A stretch of DNA of 64,000 nucleotides from Trichlorobacter ammonificans (GTDB taxonomy: Bacteria > Desulfobacterota > Desulfuromonadia > Geobacterales > Pseudopelobacteraceae): contig NZ_OW150024.1 of NCBI RefSeq assembly GCF_933509905.1, positions 1,228,001 through 1,292,000 of the forward strand, written 5' to 3'. The notes beneath the pieces are model-generated. The model searched no databases. It was given only the letters and a program-made list of their open reading frames with translations, and was not told the origin of the DNA. Position numbers and translations under genes: made by a program. Of the stretch, positions 8,783-18,168 are shown in pieces. The first letter of the stretch is position 1. Every line of letters begins with the position of its first letter.

Positions 8783-8926
8783 TACCGGACAACTCCTTGA
8801 CAAAAGATTCAGCTGCTGTGCTTACCCTGTCACTCCGCAAAAGTCAATCGCACCGGGTGCTTCACAAAGTCCCGTCCTTGGGGTAAGCTGAAACCGCTGC
8901 CGCGGCTGGCTGCTGCGCGTCAGATT

Positions 8927-9042
8927 TTGAGAATCACTCTGAGACCTCAACGGATGCCAGGCGCATGGAACGGGGGCGACCGAGACCAGGCACAATCGGT
9001 AGACGGGAGTAGGAGCACCCCGTAGCGCTGCGGTTGGTCGCC
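8927..9042. other. Unassigned intergenic stretch with nested inverted repeats
   Basis: Between the RND gene and the small membrane protein gene there is no ORF but several complementary segments. TTGAG (8927) pairs with CTCAA (8946); ATGC/GCAT form a small hairpin at 8954-8966; GGCGACC (8975-8981) pairs exactly with GGTCGCC (9036-9042), enclosing ACGGG/CCCGT (9003/9019). This could be a small RNA, or on the minus strand a leader of the RND gene. I could not match it to a riboswitch class or to 6S, SRP or tmRNA. The strand is undetermined. Confidence 0.35.
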
Positions 9043-9052
9043 TTCATAGTTT

Positions 9053-9208
9053 TCAACGCTTCCAGGGTTTGACGAACAGGTAGACGATCACCAGAAAGGG
9101 AAAGGCGGAAAAGGCCGCTTCCAGATTGCCGTTGAAGAGCTGCCAGGTTGAATAGCCGATGATGCAGAGGACAAAGAGGACCAGGAGCAGGGCGGAGAAT
9201 TTATTCAT
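9053..9208 (-). CDS. Small membrane protein of unknown function
   Basis: A 51-residue protein with two hydrophobic helices (residues ~4-21 and ~32-47) ending in a basic tail KPWKR. I do not recognise a family. The frame is open for 35 more codons upstream but that part is not hydrophobic and lacks a start with a ribosome site, so I start at the ATG of MNKFSALL. The ribosome site there is also weak. The gene is divergent from the P-type ATPase gene and could share its promoter region. Two helices and a positive tail suggest an inner-membrane protein with both ends inside. Confidence 0.5.
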   Translation of the reverse strand: MNKFSALLLVLFVLCIIGYSTWQLFNGNLEAAFSAFPFLVIVYLFVKPWKR

Positions 9209-9292
9209 GGCCCGGATAGTAGCTGCTTTGCGTTCAAATGCAACGGAAAAAGGGGGATAACGCCCCCGATTCTGCAATGAGGGTACCGATCC

Positions 9293-11995
9293 GTGGAACA
9301 GGTGAATTGGCATGTCATAACCGTTGATGAGACCCTCGGACTGCTTGACGTTGATCCGGCGACCGGTCTTTCCGCCGCCGGGAGTGCCCGGCGACGGGCG
9401 CGATATGGCGCCAACGAACTACGGGAACAGGGAGGGCGTACGCCGCTCCGGATACTCGGGGAGCAGTTCACCTCCACCATGGCCCTGATCCTGACTGCTG
9501 CCGCGCTGGTGTCGGGAGCGGCGGGCTCCCTGAAGGACGCCGTTACCATTTTTGCCATCGTAATCCTGTTTGCCCTGCTTGGTTTTGTCCAGGACTACCG
9601 CGCGGAGCGGGCCATTGCCGCCTTGCGCCGGCTTGCCGTGCCGCTGGTGCGGGTACGTCGTGACGCTGCGGTACTGGATATTCCGGCATCGGAGCTGGTG
9701 CCGGGGGATATCGTGCTGCTGGAGGCCGGCAGTACCGTGCCGGCGGACTGCCGCCTGCTGGAGGCCCATGGCCTGCGGGTGCAGGAGTCGCTCCTCACCG
9801 GCGAGTCGGAGGCGGTGGAGAAACAGACCGATCCGCTGGTGGAGCGGAGCTTGCCGCTGGGAGACCGGCGCAACCTGCTGTACATGGGTACCCAGGTGGT
9901 GGCGGGGCGGGCCGTGGCCGTGGTGACCGCCACCGGCATGTCGACCGAGCTGGGCAGGATCGCCACGCTGCTGCAGCAGGTGGGGCAGGAATGGACACCG
10001 CTGCAGAAGCGGCTGGACCGGTTGGGTAAAGTGCTGGCGGTGGTGTCGGTGGTGATCGCGGCCCTGATCTTCGTCATCGGCCTGCTGCGGGGCGAAGGGG
10101 TGCGGGAGATGCTGCTGATGGCGGTCAGCGTGGCGGTGGCCGCCATTCCGGAGGGGCTGCCAGCGGTGGTGACCATCACCCTGGCCCTGGGGGCGCAGCG
10201 GATGCTCCGGCGCCATGCCCTGATCCGGCGCCTGCCGGCAGTGGAAACCCTGGGGTCGGTGACGGTGATCTGCAGCGACAAGACCGGTACCCTGACCGAA
10301 AACAGAATGACGGTGAGCAGGCTGGAGACGTTCACGGGGCCGTGCGACACTGACCGTGACGGGACCGAGCGGCTGTTGCTGGCTGTCGGTGCACTCTGTA
10401 ATGATGCGGTGCTGACGGTTGAGGAGGGGCGGGAGCAGGTGCTGGGTGATCCCACGGAAGGAGCCCTGGTAGTGGCGGCGGCGGAGCGGGGGCTGTTCCG
10501 CGAGGAGCTGGCCTGTTCCCTGCCACGTATCGCCGAGATTCCCTTTGACTCGGTAACCAAGCGGATGATTACCGTGCATCGGATCGCCGGCACGGTGGAT
10601 GGGCTCCGCTTTCCGGAGCCGTTGCCGCCGGAGGGAAAGCTGCTGGCGGCCAAAGGGGCGCTGGATGCGCTGTTTGCGCTCTGTGACCGTCTGCTGGTGG
10701 GAGAAACGCTCGAACCGCTGGATGAGCACCAGCGTGCCGTTCTGCAGCAGGCGGCCGACCGTTTTGCCGCCGACGGTCAGCGGGTGCTGGCCCTAGCTGC
10801 CCGTGTCCTGGGGCCCGGGGAGGATGACCGGCTTGAATCCCTGGATCATGGCTTTGTCTGTCTCGGACTGGCGGCTCTGGCCGACCCTCCCCGTTCCGAA
10901 GCGCGGGAGGCGGTGCTGCGCTGCCGCTCCGCCGGCATTCGGCCGGTGATGATCACCGGGGACCACCCCTTGACAGCGCTGGCCATTGCCCGCCGGGTAG
11001 GGATCGATCATTCGGCAGGTGCCCTGACCGGTCCGGAGCTGGACTCGCTATCCGATGCGGCGTTTGATGCTGCTGTGGGCAGCGTGTCGGTCTACGCCCG
11101 GGTGGCTCCGGAACACAAGCTGCGTATCGTGGCCTCGCTCCAGCACCAGGGCGCAGTGGTGGCCATGACCGGGGACGGGGTCAACGACGCGCCGGCCCTG
11201 AAACGGGCCGATGTGGGGGTGGCCATGGGCAGGGTGGGGACCGACGTGGCCCGGGAGGCCTCCGACATGGTGCTTCTGGACGACAACTTCGCCACTATCG
11301 TGGCGGCGGTGGAGGAGGGGCGCACCATCTACGACAATATCCGCAAGTTCGTGGTCTTCTCGGTGGCGGGCAACACCGGCAAGATTCTGGCGGTGCTCCT
11401 CCTGCCGTTTCTGGGCCTGCCGATGCCGCTCACGCCGCTGCAACTGCTCTGGCTCAATCTGCTCACCGACGGCCTGCTGGGGTTGGGCATGGGAGTGGAG
11501 CGGCCGGAACCGGATGTGATGCGGCGGCCTCCCATCGCCGGCGGCAGTCAGATATTCGACCGTGCCACGGTCCGTTACGTGCTGCTGACCGGAACGCTGA
11601 TCGGTGGCTCCTGCATGGCGGTTTCCTGGCTGGTATGGCGGAGTGGCGGTCCCTGGCAGACGGTGTTATTCGTCTCGCTGGCCCTGGCGCAGGTGGCCCA
11701 GGCCATGGCCCTGCGCTCCTTCCGCAGCTCCTTCTTCAACATGGGGCTGTTCAGCAATCCGTTGCTCCTGGCCATGGCCCTGGCTGTGGTGCTGTTGCAG
11801 GGGCTGGCGGTCTACCTTCCCGCCCTGCAGGTATTCTTCCGCACGGTTCCGCTTGTTTCGGCCGAGCTGGTGCTGATCCTGCTGCCCGCCGTGGCGGTGT
11901 TTCTGTTGCTTGAAGGTGAAAAATGGGCGGGACGGCGCACGCCGGTTCCAGCAAACGGTCCGGATGTTCCGGACACGACCAAGGAGAGACCATGA
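9293..11995 (+). CDS. Calcium-type P-type ATPase (P2 family)
   Basis: A 900-residue cation-pumping ATPase. The N-terminal cation-ATPase domain (residues ~5-70) is followed by the actuator TGES motif (~165), the ion-site helix with PEGLP, the phosphorylation motif CSDKTGTLT, a nucleotide-binding domain with KGA, the hinge TGDGVNDAPALK and NLLTDGLLGLGMG in the C-terminal helices. The PEGLP helix and overall length match the SERCA/PMCA-like Ca2+ pumps rather than heavy-metal (CPC) pumps. The GTG start has GAGGG upstream. The stop overlaps the malQ start (ATGA), so the two are probably co-transcribed, although no functional link is obvious. Confidence 0.88.
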   Translation: MEQVNWHVITVDETLGLLDVDPATGLSAAGSARRRARYGANELREQGGRTPLRILGEQFTSTMALILTAAALVSGAAGSLKDAVTIFAIVILFALLGFVQDYRAERAIAALRRLAVPLVRVRRDAAVLDIPASELVPGDIVLLEAGSTVPADCRLLEAHGLRVQESLLTGESEAVEKQTDPLVERSLPLGDRRNLLYMGTQVVAGRAVAVVTATGMSTELGRIATLLQQVGQEWTPLQKRLDRLGKVLAVVSVVIAALIFVIGLLRGEGVREMLLMAVSVAVAAIPEGLPAVVTITLALGAQRMLRRHALIRRLPAVETLGSVTVICSDKTGTLTENRMTVSRLETFTGPCDTDRDGTERLLLAVGALCNDAVLTVEEGREQVLGDPTEGALVVAAAERGLFREELACSLPRIAEIPFDSVTKRMITVHRIAGTVDGLRFPEPLPPEGKLLAAKGALDALFALCDRLLVGETLEPLDEHQRAVLQQAADRFAADGQRVLALAARVLGPGEDDRLESLDHGFVCLGLAALADPPRSEAREAVLRCRSAGIRPVMITGDHPLTALAIARRVGIDHSAGALTGPELDSLSDAAFDAAVGSVSVYARVAPEHKLRIVASLQHQGAVVAMTGDGVNDAPALKRADVGVAMGRVGTDVAREASDMVLLDDNFATIVAAVEEGRTIYDNIRKFVVFSVAGNTGKILAVLLLPFLGLPMPLTPLQLLWLNLLTDGLLGLGMGVERPEPDVMRRPPIAGGSQIFDRATVRYVLLTGTLIGGSCMAVSWLVWRSGGPWQTVLFVSLALAQVAQAMALRSFRSSFFNMGLFSNPLLLAMALAVVLLQGLAVYLPALQVFFRTVPLVSAELVLILLPAVAVFLLLEGEKWAGRRTPVPANGPDVPDTTKERP

Positions 11996-13485
11996 CCCGA
12001 CAACGGCGTGCGGGGGTGCTGCTTCATCCCACGTCACTTCCCGGCAGCAACGGTATCGGCACCCTAGGGGTCGAGTTGCGCGGTTTTCTGGAGTTCCTTG
12101 CCGCAGGCGGCTTTTCCCTCTGGCAGGTGCTGCCGCTGACACCGCCGGCTGCCGGCAACTCTCCCTATTCCGCCTACTCGGCTTTTGCCGGCAACCACCT
12201 GCTGATCGACCTTGAGCAGCTGGTGCGGGAGGGGGATCTGGCGGCGGAGCGGTTGCAGGGGGCTGATTTCCCGGCAGAGCGGGTCGATTTCGAGCGCGTG
12301 GTTCCCTGGAAGGAAGCCCTGCTGCAGGAGGCGGCCGAACGTTTTTTTGCCCGGAATGACTCCGAGCGTCTGGCCGAATTCTGGCAGTTCTGCGACAGTA
12401 CTTACTGGCTGCACGACTACGCGCTGTTTCGTGCCCTGAAAGTGCAGTACAAGGGGCGACCCTGGACCCGCTGGCCCACCGACCTGGCCCGCCGCGTGCC
12501 GGAAGCGCTGGAGTGCGCCTCCCGGAAGCTGGGACCGGCCATTGGGGCCGAGAAGTACCGGCAGTGGCAGTTCTTCCGGCAGTGGCGACAGGTGCGGGAG
12601 TGGGCGGAGGAGTTGAAGATCGGCATCGTGGGTGACCTGCCGATTTTTGTGGCCCATGATTCGGCGGACGTCTGGTGCAACCGGGAACAGTTTCTGCTGG
12701 ATGAGCGGGGCAAGCCGCTGGCGGTGGCCGGGGTTCCCCCGGACTATTTCAGTGCCACGGGGCAGTTGTGGGGCAACCCGCTCTACAACTGGCCAGTGAT
12801 GGAGCAGCGGGGGTTTGACTGGTGGGTCGCCCGCATCCGTCAGATGACCGACCTCTTTGACCTGGTGCGGATCGACCATTTTCGCGGTTTTGCCGCTGCC
12901 TGGCAGGTGGGGGCGCGGGAACGGACCGCGAAGAACGGTTCCTGGGTGGCTGGGCCGGGATTCAGCTTTTTTGAAGCAGTGCGCGCTGCCATAGGCAACC
13001 TGCCGTTCATCGCCGAGGACCTGGGAGTGATCACGCCGGACGTGGAGGCGCTGCGGGATGGTTTCGGGCTGCCCGGCATGAAGATTCTTCAGTTTGCCTT
13101 TGATTCCGATGCCGCCAACCCGTATCTGCCCCATAACCACCACCCCGCCACGGTGGTCTATACCGGCACCCACGACAACGATACCAGCCAGGGGTGGCTG
13201 GACAGCCTCGACAGCCGGATCGAACGGCGTATTCGTGACTACCTGGGCAAGGAACACCCGATCGTCATCGATGACCTGATCCGGATGACCCTGATGTCGG
13301 TGGCCGATATCGCGGTCATCCCGTTCCAGGATCTGTTCGGACTTTCGACGGGAGCCCGCATGAACCGGCCGGGGACGGCTTTTGGCAACTGGGAGTGGCG
13401 CTTTTCTGCGGACCTGCCGTTGCGGGAGCGGGTGCCGCTTGTCAGGGAGTATCTGGAACGGTACGGCAGGCTGAATACTGCTTGA
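11992..13485 (+). CDS. malQ: 4-alpha-glucanotransferase
   Basis: About 497 residues, the normal length for MalQ/amylomaltase (GH77). It begins with RRAGVLLHPTSLPG and contains the GH77 hallmarks: DLPIFVAHDSADVW, PPDYFSATGQLWGNPLYNW, the nucleophile stretch VRIDHFRGF, the acid/base stretch AEDLGVITPDV and TGTHDNDT near the end. It transfers alpha-1,4-glucan segments in glycogen or maltodextrin metabolism. The ATG used follows AAGGAGA and overlaps the ATPase stop by 4 bp; the longer frame upstream is shadow of the ATPase gene. No other glycogen gene is visible in the window. Confidence 0.93.
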   Translation: MTRQRRAGVLLHPTSLPGSNGIGTLGVELRGFLEFLAAGGFSLWQVLPLTPPAAGNSPYSAYSAFAGNHLLIDLEQLVREGDLAAERLQGADFPAERVDFERVVPWKEALLQEAAERFFARNDSERLAEFWQFCDSTYWLHDYALFRALKVQYKGRPWTRWPTDLARRVPEALECASRKLGPAIGAEKYRQWQFFRQWRQVREWAEELKIGIVGDLPIFVAHDSADVWCNREQFLLDERGKPLAVAGVPPDYFSATGQLWGNPLYNWPVMEQRGFDWWVARIRQMTDLFDLVRIDHFRGFAAAWQVGARERTAKNGSWVAGPGFSFFEAVRAAIGNLPFIAEDLGVITPDVEALRDGFGLPGMKILQFAFDSDAANPYLPHNHHPATVVYTGTHDNDTSQGWLDSLDSRIERRIRDYLGKEHPIVIDDLIRMTLMSVADIAVIPFQDLFGLSTGARMNRPGTAFGNWEWRFSADLPLRERVPLVREYLERYGRLNTA

Positions 13486-13510
13486 CAAAGCAGCAGTTTT
13501 CAGGATATTA
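13482..13510 (+). promoter_or_regulatory. Probable sigma-70 promoter of the yceD-rpmF-plsX-fab operon
   Basis: A perfect -35 TTGACA is followed after 17 bp by ATATTA as a -10-like hexamer, about 36 bp before the yceD start. The -35 element overlaps the malQ stop codon, so the fatty-acid/ribosomal operon seems to have its own promoter at the end of malQ. Confidence 0.55.
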
Positions 13511-13545
13511 CGTCATTCCTTTACCACTGTTGTCCGAGGCGCGGC

Positions 13546-14085
13546 ATGAAAGTCAAAACCGAACATATCAGGGAAACGGTTCGGCAGTTTGTCTTTCAGG
13601 AGGCTGCGGCCGCCTTTCCGATGCTGGCGGAGATGGAAGAGGCCGGCGAGTGTCGTTTTACCGGTCCGGTCAGTGTGGAGCTGACCGCCGGCCGGGAAAT
13701 GGATCACTATCGGGTGGAAGGAACGTTGTCGGTGCCGCTTTCCTTGACCTGTTCCCGCTGTCTGGCGGAGTTCGGGCAGGTCGTGTCCTCGCAGTTCACC
13801 ATTTTTTTTCGTGAGGGCCGGGGGGAGGAGCAGGCTGAAGAGCACGAGGTGGAACTGGCTGAACGGGACTTGGTTTCCGCCATCTTTCAGGGGGACGAGA
13901 TCGACCTGTTGCCGGAGATCGGCGAGCAGGTGGCCCTGACCGTACCGCTGAAGCCGCTCTGCAGCGAGTCCTGCAAGGGGTTGTGTCCTTCCTGCGGGGT
14001 TGATCGTAATACCACGGTCTGCACCTGCAGCCAGGAGCCGAAGCTTTCCAAGTTTTCCGCCTTGAAGGATTTCAAGGTGCGCTAG
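13546..14085 (+). CDS. yceD: YceD/DUF177 family protein
   Basis: A 179-residue protein of the YceD/DUF177 family, which in other bacteria affects 23S rRNA accumulation and is usually encoded directly before rpmF. The family pattern LTCSRCLAEF lies in the middle and a C-terminal cysteine cluster CSESCKGLCPSCG with a further CTC probably binds zinc. The gene is 42 bp upstream of rpmF, the conserved arrangement. Unlike E. coli YceD it has the zinc-type C-terminus common in Gram-positive and deltaproteobacterial members. Confidence 0.88.
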   Translation: MKVKTEHIRETVRQFVFQEAAAAFPMLAEMEEAGECRFTGPVSVELTAGREMDHYRVEGTLSVPLSLTCSRCLAEFGQVVSSQFTIFFREGRGEEQAEEHEVELAERDLVSAIFQGDEIDLLPEIGEQVALTVPLKPLCSESCKGLCPSCGVDRNTTVCTCSQEPKLSKFSALKDFKVR

Positions 14086-14127
14086 TATAATACCGGCCGC
14101 ACGCGGCCACAAAGGAGCAAACGAGCC

Positions 14128-14313
14128 ATGGCAGTACCCAAGAAGAAAACCTCCAAATCCCGCAAGAACATGCGGCGTGCCCATGATTTCATGACCGCCC
14201 CCAGTCTGTCCGTCTGCCCGCAGTGCAATGAGGCCAAAATGCCGCACCGCGCCTGCCCTTCCTGTGGAACCTACAAGGGCAAGCAGGTTGCCGGTGCTGA
14301 AAAGAAAGCCTGA
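14128..14313 (+). CDS. rpmF: 50S ribosomal protein L32
   Basis: A 61-residue protein starting [20 protein letters not shown], the typical L32 N-terminus. It has the zinc-binding version, with CPQC and CPSCG. AAAGGAG precedes the ATG. It lies between yceD and plsX, a very widespread arrangement linking ribosome and lipid synthesis. Confidence 0.97.
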   Translation: MAVPKKKTSKSRKNMRRAHDFMTAPSLSVCPQCNEAKMPHRACPSCGTYKGKQVAGAEKKA

Positions 14314-14331
14314 CGGATTCCGATCCGATCG

Positions 14332-15372
14332 ATGAGAGTTGCCGTTGATGCAATGGGAGGAGACAATGCCCCGGCCGTAGAGGTTGAAGGGGCTGTTGCC
14401 GCTGCCCGCGAATTCGGCATTGCCGTTACGCTGGTGGGTGATGAGCTGCGGCTGCGCCAGTGCTTGGCCACGTATCCCACCGCAGGACTCGATATCGACA
14501 TCCACCATGCCAGCGAAGTGGTGGGAATGCACGATTCCGCCTCCGACGCAGTGCGCAGGAAACGCAATTCGTCGGTGCGGCTTGCCTTCGAGCTGGTCAG
14601 CGAGGGCAAGGCCTGTGCTGCGGTCAGTGCCGGCAACTCCGGCGCCACCATGGCGGCGGGGATGTTCGTGCTGAAGCGGATCAGCGGCATCGAACGCCCC
14701 GCCATCGCCCAGGTATTTCCCACCCTGCAGGGGAAAACCCTGGTGCTGGACGTGGGAGGGAACGTGGACTGCAAGCCGACCCACTTGGCCCAGTTCGCCA
14801 TCATGGGACAGGTGTACGCCAAGTATGCCATGGGGATCGACAACCCCCGTATCGGGCTCCTTTCCAATGGTGAAGAGGACTCCAAGGGGAACGATCTCAC
14901 CCGCGAGACCAACGCCATTCTGCGCCAGACCTCCCTCAACTATGCCGGTTACGTCGAAGGACGCGACATTTTCAAGGGAACGGTTGAGGTGGTGGTCTGC
15001 GACGGCTTTGTGGGGAACGTGGTGCTGAAGCTCTCCGAAGGGCTGGCCGAGGCCACCGGCACCATGCTCAAGCGGGAGATCATGGGTGACATGATCGCCA
15101 AGATGGGCTACCTTTTCATGCGCGGGGCCTTCAACCGTTTCAAGAAGACCGTGGATTACGCCGAATACGGCGGCGCCCCCCTGATCGGCATCAACGGGGT
15201 GGGGATGATCTGCCATGGCGGTTCCAATGCCAAGGCGATCAAGAACGCCATCCGCTTTGCCCACGAGTACGCCACCAGCGGTGTGACCCAGCGGATTGCG
15301 GAAACGCTGTCCGAAAACTACGGCGCCCTGTTCCTCCGCTCCGGTAACGGAGCCCCCACCGTTTCATCGTAA
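14332..15372 (+). CDS. plsX: Phosphate acyltransferase PlsX
   Basis: A 346-residue protein starting [14 protein letters not shown], the PlsX signature. It converts acyl-ACP to acyl-phosphate for phospholipid synthesis. The internal stretches [35 protein letters not shown] and [13 protein letters not shown] are characteristic. It follows rpmF by 18 bp. In most bacteria with this cluster fabH comes next, but here fabD follows after 91 non-coding bases. Confidence 0.95.
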   Translation: MRVAVDAMGGDNAPAVEVEGAVAAAREFGIAVTLVGDELRLRQCLATYPTAGLDIDIHHASEVVGMHDSASDAVRRKRNSSVRLAFELVSEGKACAAVSAGNSGATMAAGMFVLKRISGIERPAIAQVFPTLQGKTLVLDVGGNVDCKPTHLAQFAIMGQVYAKYAMGIDNPRIGLLSNGEEDSKGNDLTRETNAILRQTSLNYAGYVEGRDIFKGTVEVVVCDGFVGNVVLKLSEGLAEATGTMLKREIMGDMIAKMGYLFMRGAFNRFKKTVDYAEYGGAPLIGINGVGMICHGGSNAKAIKNAIRFAHEYATSGVTQRIAETLSENYGALFLRSGNGAPTVSS

Positions 15373-15463
15373 TGTCCGCCGGTTTTCGACAACCGCTTCT
15401 CCCCGCTTATCACTGTTCCGTACCGTTCCAGATCGTCACGATGACTGTCAAGGAGTCGAACCT

Positions 15464-16393
15464 ATGAGTACAACCGCTTTTCTGTTTCCCGGCCAGGGGT
15501 CCCAGTATGCCGGTATGGGCAAGGAGCTGGCGGCTGAGTTTGCCGTGGCCCGCCAGACTTTTGAAGAGGCCGACGAGGCCTTGGGGTTCAAGCTGTCCGC
15601 TCTCTGCTTCAACGGCCCGGAAGAGGACCTGAAGCTGACCTTCAATACCCAGCCGGCCATTCTGGTGACCAGTATCGCGGCGCTCAGGGTGGTGAAGCAG
15701 GAAACCGGGCTGTCAGCAGCCTGCGTGGCGGGTCATTCCCTGGGGGAGTATTCGGCACTGGTCTGCAGCGGCGCATTGTCGCTGGCGGATGCCGCCCGGA
15801 CCGTACGCGCCCGGGGCACCTTCATGCAGGAGGCGGTACCGGTGGGGGTCGGCGCCATGGCCGCCATGCTCTCCATCGAGGCGGACGAGCTGGCCGCCAT
15901 TTGTGCCGAAGCAGCCCAGGGCGAGGTGGTGGCTCCGGCCAACTTCAACTCCCCCGGACAGATCGTGATTGCCGGTCATGCCACGGCAGTAAACCGCGCC
16001 ATTGAAATCGCCAAAGGAAAAGGGTATCGCAAGGCGATGCTGCTGCCGGTCAGCGCACCGTTCCATTGCTCCCTGATGCAGCCGGCCGCCGACCGCCTGA
16101 CAGCGGTGCTGGAGCAGGTGGCCGTGCAGGAACTGGCCGTACCGGTGATCACCAACGTGGAAGCAACGGCCAACCGGGATGCCGGACGGGTACGCCAACT
16201 GCTCGTGGCACAAGTCTGTGCACCGGTGCGCTGGGAACAGTCGGTTCAGGAAATGGGCCGCCTGGGGATTACCCGCTGTATCGAGATCGGCCCCGGCAAG
16301 GTGCTTTCGGGGTTGGTCAAGCGGATTTCCAAGGAGATCAGCACGGTATCGGTGGAAGATACGGCCACCCTGAAGGCCCTGACCGCCGCCTAG
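15464..16393 (+). CDS. fabD: Malonyl-CoA-ACP transacylase
   Basis: A 309-residue FabD. It has FLFPGQGSQYAGMG at the N-terminus, the nucleophile motif GHSLGEYSAL with Ser92, and the catalytic His in SAPFHCSLM. It loads malonyl groups on ACP for fatty-acid elongation. I start at the ATG that follows AAGGAG by eight bases. The frame is open 56 codons further upstream, across the plsX-fabD gap, but without a good start. The fabH gene usually found before fabD is absent here. Confidence 0.95.
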   Translation: MSTTAFLFPGQGSQYAGMGKELAAEFAVARQTFEEADEALGFKLSALCFNGPEEDLKLTFNTQPAILVTSIAALRVVKQETGLSAACVAGHSLGEYSALVCSGALSLADAARTVRARGTFMQEAVPVGVGAMAAMLSIEADELAAICAEAAQGEVVAPANFNSPGQIVIAGHATAVNRAIEIAKGKGYRKAMLLPVSAPFHCSLMQPAADRLTAVLEQVAVQELAVPVITNVEATANRDAGRVRQLLVAQVCAPVRWEQSVQEMGRLGITRCIEIGPGKVLSGLVKRISKEISTVSVEDTATLKALTAA

Positions 16394-16431
16394 TCGTCAT
16401 CTCTCCCGTTTTGTGAAAGGAGCTCGGAGCA

Positions 16432-16869
16432 ATGCTTGACATCAACCAGATCATGTCTATTCTCCCCCATCGTCATCCGTTCCTGCTGGTGGACCGCATC
16501 CTGGAGATCGAGATCGGCAAGCGGATCGTGGGGCTGAAAAACGTCACCGTCAACGAGCCGTTCTTTCCGGGCCACTTTCCGGGGCACCCGGTCATGCCGG
16601 GGGTGCTGATCATCGAAGCCATGGCCCAGGTTGCCGGCATTCTGGCGTACCAGTCCGACGAAAGCGTTCGGGACAAGGTTACCTACTTCGTCGGCATTGA
16701 CAATGCCAAGTTCCGGAAGCCGGTGGTGCCGGGTGACCAAATCCGTTTCGAGATCGAGGCCACCGGTTGCAAGCGGGGAATCTGGGTCTTTACCGCCAAG
16801 GCGTTCGTTGACGGCAAGCTGGTGACCGAAGCGGAGCTGAAGGCCACCTTTGCCGAGAGAAACAGCTGA
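16432..16869 (+). CDS. fabZ: 3-hydroxyacyl-ACP dehydratase FabZ
   Basis: A 145-residue hot-dog-fold dehydratase. The catalytic pair is His48 in [14 protein letters not shown] and Glu62 in IIEAMAQ. N-terminal [17 protein letters not shown] is the family signature. It removes water from 3-hydroxyacyl-ACP in fatty-acid elongation. AAAGGAG lies upstream. Its place between fabD and fabG is unusual; in many genomes fabZ sits with lpxA/lpxD instead. Confidence 0.95.
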   Translation: MLDINQIMSILPHRHPFLLVDRILEIEIGKRIVGLKNVTVNEPFFPGHFPGHPVMPGVLIIEAMAQVAGILAYQSDESVRDKVTYFVGIDNAKFRKPVVPGDQIRFEIEATGCKRGIWVFTAKAFVDGKLVTEAELKATFAERNS

Positions 16870-16971
16870 TTCCGGTTCCGGAACAGGGCGTAGCTAGCGA
16901 TGGTTCCTCGCCGCCTTGATCTCATTCTTGATCCGGAATTGGAATAAAGCGACCTGAAAGGAGTGAATACC

Positions 16972-17709
16972 ATGTCCAAGGATAAAGTTGCCGTTATCAC
17001 CGGCGCCTCGCGGGGGATTGGCCGGAGCATCGCCCTGGCCCTTGCAGCCCAGGGTGCCACCATCGTTGCCGTTGATATGGATCAGGCTGCGACCGAAGCC
17101 GTTGTTGCCGAGCTGCAGGCTGCCGGCGCCAAGGCCCTGGCGGTTGTCGGCAATGTTACCGTGCCGGCCGACACCGAGCGGATGATCGATGCTGCCGTTG
17201 AGGCCTTCGGCCGGGTGGACATCCTGGTGAACAACGCCGGCATCACCCGCGACGGCCTGTTGATGCGGATGAAGGACGACGAGTGGGATGCGGTGCTGAA
17301 CGTGAACCTGAAAGGGGCGTTCCTCTGTACCCGCGCCGCCTGCAAGGTCATGAGCAAGCAGCGGTACGGCCGGATCATCAATATCGCTTCCATCGTGGGG
17401 CAGATGGGCAATGCCGGCCAGGCCAACTACTGTGCCAGCAAGGCCGGTCTGATCGGCCTCACCAAGTCCAACGCCCGGGAACTGGCCAAGCGTAACATCA
17501 CGGTGAATGCCGTGGCTCCGGGCTTCATCGCCACCGCCATGACCGATGCCCTGCCGGAGAAGGTGCGGGCCGAGCTGACGGCGCAGATTCCACTGGAGCG
17601 GCTGGGCAGTTCCGATGATATTGCCAATGCCGTGGTATTCCTGGCGTCCGAAGCATCGGGGTATATTACGGGGCACGTGCTGGCGGTAAATGGCGGCATG
17701 TATATGTAG
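16972..17709 (+). CDS. fabG: 3-oxoacyl-ACP reductase
   Basis: A 245-residue short-chain dehydrogenase. The cofactor motif is TGASRGIG (residues 10-17), NNAG lies at 87-90, the catalytic triad is Ser140, Tyr153 and Lys157 (YCASK), and the C-terminus is the FabG-like GHVLAVNGGMYM. It uses NADPH to reduce 3-oxoacyl-ACP. The ATG used is eight bases after AAAGGAG; a GTG three codons earlier overlaps that site. A 100-bp gap separates it from fabZ and a weak hairpin (CAGATC/GATCTG) lies just downstream. Confidence 0.95.
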   Translation: MSKDKVAVITGASRGIGRSIALALAAQGATIVAVDMDQAATEAVVAELQAAGAKALAVVGNVTVPADTERMIDAAVEAFGRVDILVNNAGITRDGLLMRMKDDEWDAVLNVNLKGAFLCTRAACKVMSKQRYGRIINIASIVGQMGNAGQANYCASKAGLIGLTKSNARELAKRNITVNAVAPGFIATAMTDALPEKVRAELTAQIPLERLGSSDDIANAVVFLASEASGYITGHVLAVNGGMYM

Positions 17710-17816
17710 TGGAGGTTGAACTGCAGATCCGGTTTGAGCCGATCTGTCCCTCTTGCTGGGGTTTGGTCTGCTAAATCAGGCAGTTATGGTAGTTGTCGCC
17801 GGGGTGAAAAATTGCT

Positions 17817-17846
17817 TTGACATTTGTCGCCGCGGTTTGCTAAGAA
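17817..17846 (+). promoter_or_regulatory. Probable promoter of acpP
   Basis: TTGACA is followed after 18 bp by TAAGAA, preceded by TG in the extended -10 position. It lies in the 195-bp gap between fabG and acpP, about 60 bp upstream of the acpP start, and would allow ACP to be made at a higher level than the surrounding enzymes. Confidence 0.45.
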
Positions 17847-17904
17847 GCATGAACGTTTTGCAAACACAAAACCTGGAACGGTTTATAACACACGGAGGTG
17901 TACG

Positions 17905-18138
17905 ATGTCCGACGTAGCAAAGAAGGTAAAAGAGATTGTTGCCGAGCAGCTTGGCGTTGACGAGGACAAGGTGGTGAACGAGGCTTCCTTCATGGATGAC
18001 CTGGGTGCCGACTCCTTGGACACCGTTGAGCTGGTTATGGCGCTCGAAGAGGAGTTCGATATCGAAATTCCCGACGAGGATGCCGAGAAAATCCAGACTG
18101 TTCAGGATGCCATCGACTACATCACCGAGCATACCTGA
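17905..18138 (+). CDS. acpP: Acyl carrier protein
   Basis: A 77-residue acidic protein with the phosphopantetheine attachment motif [12 protein letters not shown] (Ser37) and the [14 protein letters not shown] helix typical of fatty-acid ACP. A GGAGGTG ribosome site precedes the ATG. It lies between fabG and fabF and is followed by a strong hairpin, which should separate its high expression from that of fabF. Confidence 0.97.
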   Translation: MSDVAKKVKEIVAEQLGVDEDKVVNEASFMDDLGADSLDTVELVMALEEEFDIEIPDEDAEKIQTVQDAIDYITEHT

Positions 18139-18168
18139 TATCACGTGCAGACGAGTACCGGTTGAGGC

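Noticed and set aside
8883-9050. Possible 6S RNA, cobalamin or GEMM (c-di-GMP) riboswitch
   Set aside because: The conserved core sequences of these classes could not be found; only a general hairpin pattern remains, reported as an unassigned structure.
13513-15264. Long minus-strand ORF (583 codons) opposite yceD-rpmF-plsX
   Set aside because: High GC content makes antisense frames long. The sense frames are clear known genes and the antisense protein has no family features.
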